Below the pieces are notes generated by a model, which saw only the letters and a list, made by a program, of their open reading frames with translations, was not told the origin of the DNA and did not search any database. From Rostrohypoxylon terebratum (taxonomy: Eukaryota; Ascomycota; Sordariomycetes; Xylariales; Hypoxylaceae), in the NCBI GenBank assembly GCA_022497145.1, contig MU385984.1, positions 1 to 64,000 of the forward strand: a stretch of DNA of 64,000 nucleotides, in the 5' to 3' direction. This document shows, in pieces, positions 1 through 11,844 of this stretch; the stretch's first letter is position 1, and each line of letters opens with the position of its first letter. Both the position numbers and the translations under genes were made by a program.

Positions 1-137
1 ACTAATAGAGAGAGGACTCCAAGCCTCTCTTACGAACAGACTACCTTTTGATCTGATCTCTACGAGTACTGCTAACAAACAAGGAAAACCACGAATTTGC
101 CCCGTATACCTAAGTAATTAGGTATAGGTTCGTAACA
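1..137 (+). mobile_element. 3' end of a decayed LTR, cut by the window edge
   Basis: The block GAGAGGACTCCAAGCCTCTC near base 11, the following ACGAACA, and the ending GGTTCGTAACA at 127-137 recur in the same order at 60961-61091 and, more diverged, at 61201-61331. Three copies with the same order and a CA end fit the R/U5 part of an LTR. No retrotransposon coding sequence is visible beside it, so it is a remnant or a solo LTR whose 5' part lies outside the window. Confidence 0.6.
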
Positions 138-300
138 AAACCTTTAAATAAAATTAACCGTTAATAAATTTATAAAAATATTAAAGTATATTTATTTATT
201 AAAAATACTTTTAATTTATATGTAAAATATACTAAAAGTGCTTGTATTAGATAATCTTCGGAAAGTTTCGCAAGTTTTACCTGTTTCGCTAATTAATACG
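138..300. repeat. AT-rich block, probable RIP-mutated repeat
   Basis: The sequence is almost purely A and T (runs such as TTAATAAATTTATAAAAAT) and abuts the LTR end. It resembles the AT-rich blocks beside the LTRs at 61332-61467 and 61757-61960. This is the usual look of repeats hit by C-to-T mutation in ascomycetes. No reading frame is present. Confidence 0.5.
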
Positions 301-1091
301 CAGCACCCCCCTTACAGGGGGTGTAGTCGAGAGTTATTATAGACAACACCAGTATTGTACTACTGTCACGTTAACTGGTCGACTGGTCGACTCAACCTTA
401 GACATGGCTTAGAGGCGTTCCTATAAACCGGTATCATCTTCCCCACTTCTCCCCATACTCTCCCACGATCCCTCCATTATTATCCCCGGATTTTCTGAGT
501 ACGATCCTGGCTCTACCTCGGCGTGTACGTCGATGAGCGGGAACGAGTGGATGGAATAAACTCCCGATTCAGCAGGTCACCCCGCCTAGCTGGCATCATG
601 ATTGGATGTAGGCTTTCGACTGTTGTAGATCTTGCTGGTGTGTCCCGAGAGCCGATGAATGAATGGATGAACGTATTGTGAAGAGAAAAGGCAGAAGAAA
701 GAGCGAAATGAGCTTAGGTATGGCTGACAATAGCGAACAGCGAAGTTGGCTTGAATTTATCAGCTTGAATACGTGTGCATGTGTAGGTACCTAGGACCTG
801 GTAGGTATCCATACCATACCATACATACATGTAGTATACTGCAATGGATAAATGTAAGTGCTAGTAGACTATTACCTGTAATTTGGGGGCGAGGCGAGAA
901 AGAAATCCATTTATTACCTCCAGGGCTGCCTTAGGTACAATACAACAAAACCTAGTACTACCTAGTAGTACCCGCTATTAGTAGGTAGTACCTACCTAGT
1001 AATTACCTACTAGGTAGTAGGTACTAACCTAGTAGAATTTGTTGAGCCACGAGCACAGGCATCAACTACATACTATTAGGTAGTAAGACTA
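301..1091. other. Intergenic, no gene seen
   Basis: I see no supportable reading frame. The stretch holds a perfect hairpin near 304-323 (CACCCCCCTTACAGGGGGTG) and many CCTAGG/TACCTA-type short motifs from about 790 to 1080. Confidence 0.5.
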
Positions 1092-1365
1092 CGAAGGTCC
1101 AGGCCAAAAGTTTGGAACATCAAGCGCAGGGCTTTTGGCCAGTGCGCGATTAGGTAATTACTTGCTACGCACTGTATTCCCCTTTAGGGCTATTAGTAGC
1201 CTGCTCGCTAGATCCTAATGCTAAGGTCCTTAGAGTTTAGTAGGTAGCGATTTCTTCTTAGGCGTCTTACCCGCTGGAAAATAGTTCTTTACAGTGCGCA
1301 AGCTCCGTAATTCACACAGTTTTACCCACCCGTCAAATGTTCCAAACTTTTGGCCTGGACCTTTG
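1092..1365. mobile_element. Tc1/mariner-like MITE with 27 bp perfect inverted repeats
   Basis: The 27 bases at 1094-1120 (AAGGTCCAGGCC then AAAAGTTTGGAACAT) return as an exact reverse complement at 1337-1363. Outside them both ends read TA plus two bases, so the 274 bp unit is flanked by TA at 1090-1091 and 1366-1367. A TA target duplication and a terminal repeat with CCAAAAGTTTGG fit a non-autonomous Tc1/mariner derivative. An 82-codon minus-strand frame (1230-1478) runs across the right end but leaves the element and resembles no transposase I know. Family assignment is inference. Confidence 0.75.
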
Positions 1366-3209
1366 TAAGTATCTAATATCACGGGCAACCCCACCACGAG
1401 CGTGCGGTGCCGCGCGCGACTTTCGATAGGGGCAAAAAAATGAACTGATGTCACTAACGTCGTATAATATCTGATCATGCCAAAAGTAAGAAACCGTAAA
1501 CTTACGTAAGGCTAAACGAATGGTCGGTACCTACATACATACATATTACCTCCAGTACGACTATACTGTACTAGTATGTATGTATGTATGTAGCTGACAC
1601 TGGACAGAAACGACAAAGTATCAGGCGATGGAGGAGCCAGCGGCGCAAGAGCCATGGATCCGGGTGTTTGGCTATACCTAGGTCCTACTTAATATACATC
1701 CATAGTATGTACCTATGTAGTATGTCCCGGCGAACATGACATACTTTTGGAAGTCTTATGTAAGTACGTTATGTATCACTGGTTCTCTCAGCCTCAATTC
1801 TAAACCTGACAACCGTTTTGCCCTTTTTTCTTTTTTCTTTTTTCATATTGAATCACGTCGTATGCATGGGCATGTAGTAGATGTTGTCATTCGGAGCTCG
1901 ATGAATTCCGGCGTTTAAACTTTAAACCCGTTCGTTCACTGCTAACATTTTTTTTTACGTAGCCCTAGAACCCTTGCCCCCTGTAGTTCTATTACAGGTA
2001 TGTAGGTGCTTCAGGTACCCTAGTTATGTACCCCGAAAGCCCGGATCGAAAGTCGCGCGTTCCCAACCTTAGGGCTTCCGCTTTCCGCGCTCCGTACACT
2101 GCCTCGATTGATCATTCAATCTAGCACTCTGCACGCGGGATGAAATAAGGTAAGAGCCACACGTTTGCTTGCACGTGGGTGCCCTGTTCTCGTGGCCAAA
2201 CCTAAAAACATGAATGACTATTACGTCGTACCTAGTATTACCCTATTACCTAGGTACCTAGGACCTAGGTACTAGGTACTAGGTAGTCTTTCGGTGGCAG
2301 CAGAGGGTGAAAGTCAATCGCGACTTATGATCTAGGTCCTATCAGGTACAATACCTTCCATATTCCTAGGAAGCAAGGGGTTCCTAGGAAAGTCGCCTTC
2401 AAGGTTCACCGTGGAAATTGTGGCCCTGAAGGTGCCACCACAAGATGCCCAAACGTGCCTGGAACCAGTCTGCCAGTCTGCCAGTACAGTACCCGGGTCC
2501 ATTGGATCTCCAGGGCGATTCCAAGTTGGACTCACTCACCTCACTCACCTCACTCTTACATACCTATGCATCCATCGTCCATCATCTATCATCATACATC
2601 TATCATTCAAGAACATCCCACATCACATACGGATGTCACAGATGTGAGTAAAGAAAGTAGGTAATTTCCCACCTACTACATACTATAACTAGTAGTAGTA
2701 CCTACCTAGTAGGTGGTCATACAAAGACGTAGTTTTTTTTTTCTCTCTCTTCTTCAAACATTGTACCTGCGATTTTATGATTTCATGGTTTCATGGTTTC
2801 ATGATTTTATCAACTTCCAAGTTTGATGAGCCTTTCAGCTCTCTTCATTCTCTCCCTCACCGCTTCGCTTCCTTCCACATCACCTTCGCCGGCCCACCCG
2901 GACGTCGCCTACCTGAGCCACCAACATACCACATACCATAGGTATTCTCCTGATATTTCATTCATATCTGCCCAAGGTATCATTCGACGGCAAGGGTGAG
3001 GCTCAGCCATAGTTCAGCGATAAAAAGATGCTCTCAACTCTCCCCCAGCTCACCTAGGTATTCGGTATTCTGTGCTCATACCTATCATACCTAAACCCTT
3101 CAATCTTGGTCTATCCAATATCCAATATCCAATATCCAATATCCAATATCCAATATCCAATACGAATTACGAGCCTACCGCATTGTCAGCATTGACCTTC
3201 GTTCTTCAA
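1366..3209. other. Intergenic with short repeats and (ATCCAAT)n array
   Basis: No convincing gene. The stretch contains TACATACA/TATGTATG runs near 1530-1590, a dense CCTAGG/CTAGGTA cluster at 2228-2290, a (TTTCATGG)-type run near 2780-2800, and a tandem array of the 7-mer ATCCAAT, about 6-7 copies, near 3113-3162 directly upstream of the trehalose phosphorylase start. Confidence 0.5.
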
Positions 3210-6057
3210 ATGGCGCCAATCTTAGAGGGGAGAAGGAGGTTCTCAACCTCTTCTACTCATCACCAACGCCGGCTTAGCGAGTTCGCTGCTAAACGGTCAG
3301 TGCTGAGATATACTTCCAAAGTCCCCCTTCCACCCCTTTCTTCTACCATGTGTCTATGTCGTAAGCTATATTTCACAGGGGCTGACTGATTATCAATAGT
3401 ACGTCGCCGTGGTTTCCTTACACCATAGGATCATTTTTCTTAGCATATCCCCTTCGAACATCGTCGAATAAGAGGTTTCTAAGAGATATTAACACCTTAC
3501 CTTTCTGTTTTGGACGCTAACTTGTAACAGATGGGCCTTATTCGCGGGCTCTCACGGTATGTTGTTACCTTCGTTCTCATAAGTTGAAATGAACCGACAG
3601 GCTAACTCAAACCTTCAAGCCACTGTTTCTCGGGATATCGGCTGTGATAAGTGACAGCAATACTGTGGTCCTATCCATTGCGACCCATGATCAAACGTAT
3701 CTCATCGATTACATGGTAGAGCATTTGAAACTCGATGACCCTGCGAAACAAGGCCAGGATGTCATCGCGGATTATGTGATCAACCAAGTTCAAAAGTATG
3801 AACACGACAACTTCGTCAAGTTTATCGGTGCTGGACTTCCCCTGAACCTGATGAGCTTGAGCCCTACGCTCAATTCACGTCTTTGGCTAGAAATCGATAT
3901 CGTCCCAATTGACTTCGACGTCGATAGTTCCGAAACATCATTTTGGGATGACAAAAACGTCGATGAGCAGGCTGACTCGATGGCACGCAAATGCGTCATG
4001 TAAGCCAAGAAATTTCATCCGTGGATTCTGTTTAGTAACATGATTCAATAGGGTTTTCGGACCTTCCCTGGTCCCTATCCTGCAGGTCGGGTTTAGAGGC
4101 GCTGTCATGAGTGATGCTGGATTCAGAGCGCATTTGACAACGCTCAATGATTACAAGTCTACGTGCAGCAGCGCGACATGGGATTCCACGATGCACTTCG
4201 CCAGTCAACTAAAAGAGAAAAAGGTCAAAATTGCCTTTTTCAGTTCAACTCCACAGGGCGGTGGAGTCGCACTCATGCGGCACGCTTTGGTGCGGTTCGC
4301 TCGTCTTGCAGGTGTTGACTTAACGTGGTATGGTACGTCGATCTGAAGAAGAGATGGACAACTAATCCATCTCTATAGTTAATCCGGTTGTACACATTGT
4401 ATTAACTAATAGCTTTAGTTCCAAAGCCGCGTCCGGGGGTCTTCCGAATCACCAAGAACATGCACAATATTCTGCAAGGTGTTAGTGACCCTGCCGAACG
4501 CGTTACGCCAGAAGACCAAGCCACGATTACTGATTGGATCACTGAAAATGCCAACCGATACTGGCTCTCTAAAGGGGGCCCATTACGGCCAGCTGAAGAA
4601 GGAGGCGCCGATGTTGTCGTGGTATGTAAATGATACTTGGATCGGGGAGTCGGTCCCTAAACCCCTAACCTTTTCCCCTTTTCAACCCTAGCAAGATGGT
4701 TTACCTGTCCCCAATATATTGGGGATGGAGCGGTATAGGTATTTATATCCAGACTAACGTAGTTAATTATGATAGATCGACGACCCTCAGATGCCTGGCC
4801 TCATTCCACTCATCAAGGAGGCTACACCAAGTCGTCCTGTTATCTACCGGTCGCATATACAAATTCGTAGCGATCTAGTCGCTCAAAGTGGCTCACCCCA
4901 GGATCAGGCATGGACTTTTCTGTGGAATAATATTCGCCACGCGGATATGTTCGTGAGCCACCCTATCCCTAAATTCGTCCCCGCCAACGTTCCCCGCGAG
5001 ATAGTCACGTATTTGCCGGCAACGACGGATTGGCTTGACGGTCTGAATAAACACATAAATGAATGGGACACCGGTTACTACGGGACAAACTATAACTCTC
5101 AGTGTCACGCTCAACACATGTAAGTCTACCTGTTCAGGGCCCGTTGAACGAGTACAAGGTTAACGCGAACGCTTGCAGGACTCCATTGAAATATCCTGAC
5201 TGTAAGTACATGTGTATAACGAATGTTGTGTTTCCGACAGTGAGCTAAGGCCGACGCGATAGCCAAATACATAATTCAAGTCGCTCGCTTCGATCCCGCG
5301 AAAGGTATTCCCACTGTTATAGACTCGTATGGCGAATTCCGTAAACGCGCCCAGGAAATCGGATTGGAAGATATCCCTCAACTGGTGGTGTGAGTTGTTT
5401 TCCATATTCCTCATAACTTCATAACTTACACAAAGGATTTTTACTCTTCATAGGACGGGCAACAGCTCGATTGACGACCCTGACGGGAATATGATATACG
5501 ACCTCGTCATGGATCAGATTGAGACTCACTATCCGGAATACGCAGATGATATTAGTGTCATGCGTCTACAAGCTAATGACCAGCTTCTCAATACCCTGAT
5601 CGCAAAAGCGCACGTCGTGCTGCAGCTATCGACACGAGAAGGATTTGAGGTAAAGGTTTCCGAAGCATTACATGCCGGACGGCCGGTGATTGCAACACTA
5701 GCAGGCGGGATACCAATTCAAGTCAAGGACAAGGAAAACGGCTTCCTCGTAGAACCTGGCGACTACACAGCTGTGGCACAACATCTCATAGAGCTCTTCA
5801 CCGACGAAGACCTATGGGATCGGATGAGCCTCGCAGCAAGAACCGGGGTCAGCGATGAAGTCGGCACAGTTGGCAACGCCCTGTCATGGTTCTACCTCGC
5901 TAACAAATTCTCTAATGTCGGAGCGGAGAAGACTGGCGTCGACGGAATTGGTGGGTTCCAGGGGAGCTGTAGGTGGGTGAATGATCTAGCGCGGGAGGAA
6001 GCTGGCCACCCGTACCAAGAGGGAGAGAATCGCCTCCCGCGACAGTTCACAAAGTAG
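3210..6057 (+). CDS. Trehalose phosphorylase (retaining, GT4 family)
   Basis: Cytosolic enzyme that reversibly splits trehalose with phosphate to glucose and glucose 1-phosphate; the family includes Neurospora CCG-9. The well-supported exons are 3601-3999, 4052-4332, 4419-4621, 4776-5119, 5179-5201, 5273-5399 and 5454-6057. All use GT-AG and keep phase, giving 659 residues. Diagnostic stretches are SSTPQGGGVALMRHAL, VDDPQMPGL-like IDDPQMPGL, RPVIYRSHIQIR, RFDPAKGIPTVID, TGNSSIDDPDGN, and near the C-terminus VSEALHAGRPVIATLAGGIP, the GT4 sugar-nucleotide/phosphate-binding region. The 23-base exon at 5179 is needed for frame. The N-terminus is unresolved: ATG 3210 opens a plausible exon (to 3295), and 3531-3559 (reading GLS then R into LTQTF) is probably coding, but I could not join them in phase. 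Confidence 0.88.
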
Positions 6058-7664
6058 ATCAAGTTATCTATTTTGTACCAAAATGGTTCGAAGGAATGGC
6101 TTTTTGAATCATTACTGGCTGGCCGTGGATGAGATGAGGTGAGATGAGATGGATAGTCGCTTTTTTAAGGAGGGGGTTTTTTTTATTTTATTTATTTATT
6201 TATTTATTTTTTACCCAGCTGGTAGCTGGTGGCTAAGTGGCAAGGTAGGTAAGGTATCCGTGGACTTGGGAGTGTGAGGCATGATATATCCGACCTCTTC
6301 TTACACATAACTTTAACTTGACTCTTCAAAAGGGGGTATGCTCCATAGGGGATACATATAATAGGTAATAGACGAAAGGGTAGATGTCGCAGTGCATGTT
6401 ACTATGTCTGTATCGTATGACTTGGTGCCGGAGATGAGTGATTTCGTGAGTAAGGGTATTGGAAGTCTAGAGCAAGCACCAATTACGTAAATAGTACTAG
6501 CGGGTCGTCTTAAACTCGGACGATGAGTAATGAAATCCTTTTTAGAGGCGCTCAATTTTTTTAAGCTGATGCACATGTATCCGGGGGTGGGTATTGGACA
6601 TTCATACGTTGGACATGGACATCCACTTAAGAATGACCTCGGAATGATATCCACTAGTGAAAACGTGGACCTTCCCCTTCCTGTGCCGCGTCTATCATCC
6701 TACGGATAATCTCCGAGGAGATAGAATATCAAGTTGAAAAGCTTACCTTCGATTGGGGATGGACGCGGGTTGCGAGAGATGTCCCTGAGGTCTGTCTATA
6801 CGAACTGTACGCAAGCTCTGAGCTCTTGTGTATAATACCTAGATCCTAGGTGCTAGGTAAGTAGGTAGGTAGGTAGTCAAGTAAGTAAGTATTGGAGGGA
6901 ACATGTCATCCATCCTGCTAAGAAGAATATAACGTACTTGTCTCGACGAAGCAGCTCATCGATTTCAACTGATGAAATCTGGAAGGGGGGGCGTTGGGTG
7001 GGTGGTGAGTGGTGGTGGTAGTAGTAGGGGTGGGCGTGTTTCGCCAGTCCACCGCGGAGATAGAAAATCCACGAAAAAAGTCGGACAGTCTTGTGGGTTT
7101 AACCACATCATAACCAGCATACCTAACATCTCCTCGTCGCTAGAGACTAGCCGCAAACATCAACTCGGCATCTTCCATGTGGCCGTGGTACGATGGATTT
7201 GTGGGATGTTGAGGATCGAGGCAATGTTTGTCTCTGACAAATAGTTACAGATGCTGCGGAATGAGTAAAAAGTAGTATTTAAGGATGGATGGTGTCCTCA
7301 CATATGGGGAAGAATATCCCAATTCCCGTCGAACTCTTATGATGCTTGCTACAGTCAAAGCTTGACAACTCCATACCGTACCAGCGCGGTGCTTCTTTCA
7401 TATCCATATAAGAAAAAAAATAGAAAGAAAGAAAGAAAGAAAGGATATACCTATATATAGGTGCATATACCATCATATTACCTAGGACCTGAGACCTAGG
7501 TAACTATTAGTTTAAGGGGATAAACACCGTGGTTCTTCCTTGCTTACTTACTTACCTACAACATTACCTACCTACCTACCTAGGTCCTAGGTATCGACCT
7601 GACGGTTAGTCTGACTGGTCAGCCCACTTAATCAACTCCACTCCTTCGGGATAGGATATTTAAC
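6058..7664. other. Intergenic, no gene seen
   Basis: About 1.6 kb between the trehalose phosphorylase stop and the flavohemoglobin start. It has a (TTTA)n run near 6182-6208, a (GTAG)n run near 6857-6880, a (GAAA)n run near 7424-7442 and CCTAGG motifs at 6838-6856 and 7483-7600. Open frames are short and low in complexity. The last few hundred bases must hold the flavohemoglobin promoter, but I recognise no specific site. Confidence 0.5.
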
Positions 7665-8903
7665 ATGGCTGTCGCTGCGCCTATCTCGCCGGAGCATATT
7701 GCCATCGTCAAGGCCACCGCGCCCGTCCTGAAGGAACATGGCACGACCATCACGACTCTCTTTTATAAGAACCTAATTGCCGCGAACCCCGAGCTGAAGA
7801 ACGTATTCAGCATGTCAAATCAAGAGAGCGGGGCTCAGCCGAGAGCCTTAGCTGCTGCTGTCTTTGCTTACGCCAGCTATGTCGATGATCTTGGCCAGCT
7901 GAAGGCTGCGGTGGAGCGTATTGCGCACAAGCATGAGAGCCTCAACGTCCAGCCCGATCAGTACCCCATCGTCGGGAAATACCTACTCGAGGCCGTCGCA
8001 GCCGTCCTGGGCGACGCTTGCACGCCTGAGATCGGTGAAGCCTGGACTGCTGCTTACGCCGCGCTGGCTGATATCTTCATCAACCGGGAGCAGCAGCTAT
8101 ACGTTGCTCATGAGAATTGGCCCGGGTGGCGCCGCTTCAAGATCCAGCGAAAGGTACCGGAGACGTCTGAGATCACCAGCTTCTACCTCGTGCCCGAAGA
8201 CGAAAAGCCGCTCCCGTCCTTTCTTCCAGGTCAATACGTCAGTCTGCAGGTATTTGTTCCCCAGATGGGTCACATGCAACCGAGGCAATACTCGTTAAGT
8301 GAGGCGCCACGGAGCGACTATTTTCGCATCAGTGTAAAGAGGGAGAAGGGGAAGCAGCTCGGCGTTCCTGGTTTAATATCTAACTTGCTGCACGACAATT
8401 ACAAAGAAGGCGACATGCTCGAGCTAACCGCCCCTGCTGGAGAATTCTTCGTAGATCCGAAAGAAAACACAAACAATCCGATTGCACTACTATCCGCTGG
8501 CGTCGGTTTCACGCCAATGCTGTCGATCCTCAACAGTTCCTTGCATGCCGGTTCTCGCCGGCGTATCTCGTGGGTCCACGGTGTCCATAGCTCCGAAGCT
8601 CGCGCCTTTAAGGATCACATCCGCGACGTGTGTGCCGAGGACACCGACAATAACATCAAGACCACATTTTTTGTGACGTCACCGCAGCAGGGTGAGGTCC
8701 AAGGAGTCGACTACCACTTCGCTGGGAGGACTGATCTAACCAAGGTCGATCCCAACGATGCCCTTTTCCTCGGCGACGCCGGAGCCGAATATTATATCTG
8801 TGGACCGTTTTCTTACATGAAGGACGTAGAAAAATACCTACTCGGTGCTGGTGTTGGGCCAGAGCGTATTCATCTGGAAGTTTTCGGTACCGGGGATCAG
8901 TGA
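7665..8903 (+). CDS. Flavohemoglobin (nitric oxide dioxygenase)
   Basis: Intronless, 412 residues, the normal length for the family. It oxidises nitric oxide to nitrate using O2 and NAD(P)H and protects against nitrosative stress. Residues 1-145 are the globin domain: FYKNL (distal Tyr at about 34), Q53 and the proximal histidine in IAHKHESLNV (about H90). Residues 155-265 are the FAD-binding domain with RQYS at 207-210. The NAD(P)H-binding domain follows with GVGFTPML near 280 and the C-terminal EVFG expected for the family. There is no targeting peptide, so it is probably cytosolic. The ATG at 7665 is the first in frame and is preceded by TAAC. It stands alone, 2.9 kb upstream of the PKS on the same strand. 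Nothing ties it functionally to the PKS. Confidence 0.96.
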   Translation: MAVAAPISPEHIAIVKATAPVLKEHGTTITTLFYKNLIAANPELKNVFSMSNQESGAQPRALAAAVFAYASYVDDLGQLKAAVERIAHKHESLNVQPDQYPIVGKYLLEAVAAVLGDACTPEIGEAWTAAYAALADIFINREQQLYVAHENWPGWRRFKIQRKVPETSEITSFYLVPEDEKPLPSFLPGQYVSLQVFVPQMGHMQPRQYSLSEAPRSDYFRISVKREKGKQLGVPGLISNLLHDNYKEGDMLELTAPAGEFFVDPKENTNNPIALLSAGVGFTPMLSILNSSLHAGSRRRISWVHGVHSSEARAFKDHIRDVCAEDTDNNIKTTFFVTSPQQGEVQGVDYHFAGRTDLTKVDPNDALFLGDAGAEYYICGPFSYMKDVEKYLLGAGVGPERIHLEVFGTGDQ

Positions 8904-11844
8904 ACTTGTCAGTGCTGGTATTTACTAATACTAGTCAACAAACAAAGGTGGCGAGGCGACGATCAGGTTTCTCACAGAAATCTCTCTCGAGGTTAACGTG
9001 ATATTCATACTGTACATACCCCCTATGCATCCATGGATACCTGTCTCATATTTTTCAGCGATAGAACGCCTTGAGCGACGTGGAGAGTAGCTGAGAGTCT
9101 TGGGACTCTACCTACTAGGCTGATAGGCAAGTAACCTACCTGCCTACTTAAATCTTAGGTAGGTATTTAGTAGGTTAATAGATCAAATCCATAGACAAAT
9201 CTCAACGTATTTTTCGAATGCCTCGTGTGCTTATTAGATATCTACGAGGCAGGTACCCAAGGGAGAGTAGTCGGCAAACTCCGCTACGAAAAGTTGTGAA
9301 GTTCTCTTCGGGCTTTGCAAGGGCATAGCGAACTAGCTACTAGGTATATACAAGACAAGATCCCTCTCCTGTAGACCAGGAATGGATGTCTACTTACCTA
9401 GGTACCTTTAACGCCTCGTACCTCCTAACGCCTAGGTGTTAGGTACTAGGTAGGTACCTATCTAGGTAGGTAGGTCGTCCGGACGGACAGACGGATTCAC
9501 GTTTGTGGTGGCGCTCAGGATGTCCTCGGGACGGTCCGCCGTCGTACTGTTTGTAAAATAGTGTATAAAAGCCAAGAGTTGGTCAAATTATGTCTGAGAC
9601 ACACAGTATTAGCCTAGCAATCCGAGATGTCCGATTGGCCCTGATGATAGAAGTAGAATTAGGTATCGTAGCAAACAAATATCGATCCTTTATTCTTCTA
9701 TCTGGTGGAACCTAGCACTTGCTCAGGGATCAGGGAACCTAGCTGGTAAGCTGGTAGGCATTTCTTTTTCCTTTCATGACCGTCCGGTCCTAACGGTCTT
9801 TCTAAAAGGAGATTATAGGAACTCCAAGACACCAACCACTCAACAACTCTACCAGGATTATATCTCCGCTGGTAAAGCAAGTGAGTACTCAATACTTCGG
9901 TCACGGCAGCTAGGTTAACTCCGAGATAGATCAACTATGTCCCGATGTATGATTGTATAGGTACTATGGAATATCGTCATTTGCTTAACCAGTCTAAGAT
10001 GCCCGAAGATGCCTGTTCTATGCCATAAAAAGCATAGTTCTCGTCGCGTCGCGTACCTCGATATCGTCGCACAACAGTGTTTAGATACCTAGGTCCTAGG
10101 TACTGATGTCACTGGCTAGATACTACTGTGATACTATGTATCACATTGCTCAATGACGCTCGGTTACCTAGTAGCCTGCCACTATATGTAAATGCTATAA
10201 GGGTCTTGCAGACATTGCCCACGGCCGTACTCAAGTTGAAGGTTAATTAGGATGTTCATTCGTAGGTATCTAGTAGATTCATGAAGTCACGAAATTGCAC
10301 ACGGAAGGGAAAAGGCCTGCGAGACGTAGTGTGACTAGCTCTTCCTTCAACGCAAGGCCCTCGAGGACAGGCTGCATGGATGCCTTGCTTCGCCATTCTC
10401 GACGTAGCATACTGGGTAGAAATTCATACCGAATGAAAAGCTCTAGTTATCATCTGGATTCTGAGATATAGTACTACAACCGTAACCGCATCACGAAGGA
10501 ATTAGGACGCTTCCGACATTTTTCTCCTCTTCATGCGGTAGGTATAGCAATTTACCATCCAAATTGATGTTATTATGCAAATCTACCAACGACTGTGTGA
10601 TATCTAACTGATAAAGTCTAGCTCCGGATGTTTCCTTTTCATTTTTCCTTGCACAAAGAGTGAGGCTATGAATCTACTAAGGACCCGAGAAACACACTTC
10701 TTATATCCTTATATCACATCTCTTTGTTGTTGCAAAAATATCGAGCGGACTCGACATTACTACCTACCTAGGTACTTACCTAGTTACCATCCACCATCTA
10801 TAAATATATCGCATATATACAAGAGCCTGACTAGAGAATATCCCCAGATGATAACGAAGTCACTACTGACAAATGATGCCAGTCAGCAAGGGACGTGTTC
10901 AGTTTCCTGTCTAGTTCAGTTACGTGTTTCGTTGATAGCCCAAGCCCAAAGAAACGGAACCTGCTGAATAAGGGTCAGTAAAGAGGCTGTGCTGGTAGTT
11001 GGATATGACCTGTCTACACGTGTTCTGCTTGGTTATATAGCACATCTGATTTGGAGGAAGGAATTCCACTGAGAAGTTTGGAAGGGATACGGCGAATGGT
11101 ATTTAAATGTTGGTCCTAGAGGATCATAGTCGGTACGGCTTCATGTCACCTTGGTAGCAGTCTTCCTTAAGTTTGTCCCTGTTTCGAAACGATGGGTTCG
11201 GGCGTTGCCTTAACGACGAGGAATCTTCGCACTGGGCGGAAATAGGCACCGTCAACTATCGTGACAGCTGCTTGCCAACTCAAATGACCCGTTTCCTTCC
11301 ACTTCGGTGACATTACGCGACAGAATTTTCTTGCTAGGCGTGTTCTATATCCCATAAATTGGCTTTTTACACTGTACGTGTTGTTTCCATACCTACTACA
11401 TGTGGATGCGGCCGAAAAGTCATTTATTACCATCTCGAATTTGTTTCGATCTCGATCTTATCCTTACAACCATCTCTTTCGGGTTTTCCTCTCGCATAGG
11501 TTTCTCGTTTCAGCCTCATATGCGTTTCTCCTTGTTTGGCCCTCTAAATTGTTACCACACACTCTTTTATCGCATCCTCCCGCACCCTCTTTTCACAAAA
11601 CTAGTCGCTTGTTGGAATATTTTCATGCGAAACACGCTCGTTTATCATTTCTTCATTTCTGTGATTAAATGACGCGGGTTCTAACGTATGATCTCATATT
11701 CTTCTTCCTCGAGTATGTCGTGTTGACCTGTCAGGTTACCTCACCCCCTTTTTATCTACCCTTCAGTTACTTTTCTCACTCTACACACTACATTGTAACA
11801 CCCCCTATACGATACAAGTAGCATTGCGTTAAAGCATCCTCATA
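8904..11844. other. Intergenic, no gene seen; PKS upstream region
   Basis: Nearly 3 kb with only short frames of 60-100 codons and no recognisable domain. CCTAGG/GTAGG clusters occur near 9105-9175, 9395-9475 and 10085-10100. The last 450 bases are T/C-rich (for example near 11450-11660), as expected for a 5' untranslated region or promoter of the PKS. The overlapping frames at 11378-11672 are low-complexity products of this pyrimidine bias. Confidence 0.5.

Noticed and set aside
3113..3162. CRISPR-like regular repeats
   Set aside because: It is an uninterrupted 7-mer microsatellite (ATCCAAT) without spacers, in a eukaryotic genome.
6080..6100. tRNA B-box-like GGTTCGA
   Set aside because: No matching A-box or acceptor stem around it; the other GGTTCGA hits (31355, 42664) and the GGTTCGT at LTR ends also lack a cloverleaf.
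11378..11672. Two overlapping frames of about 90 codons upstream of the PKS
   Set aside because: Composition is driven by pyrimidine-rich leader DNA (Phe, Leu, Ser, His), with no conserved feature.
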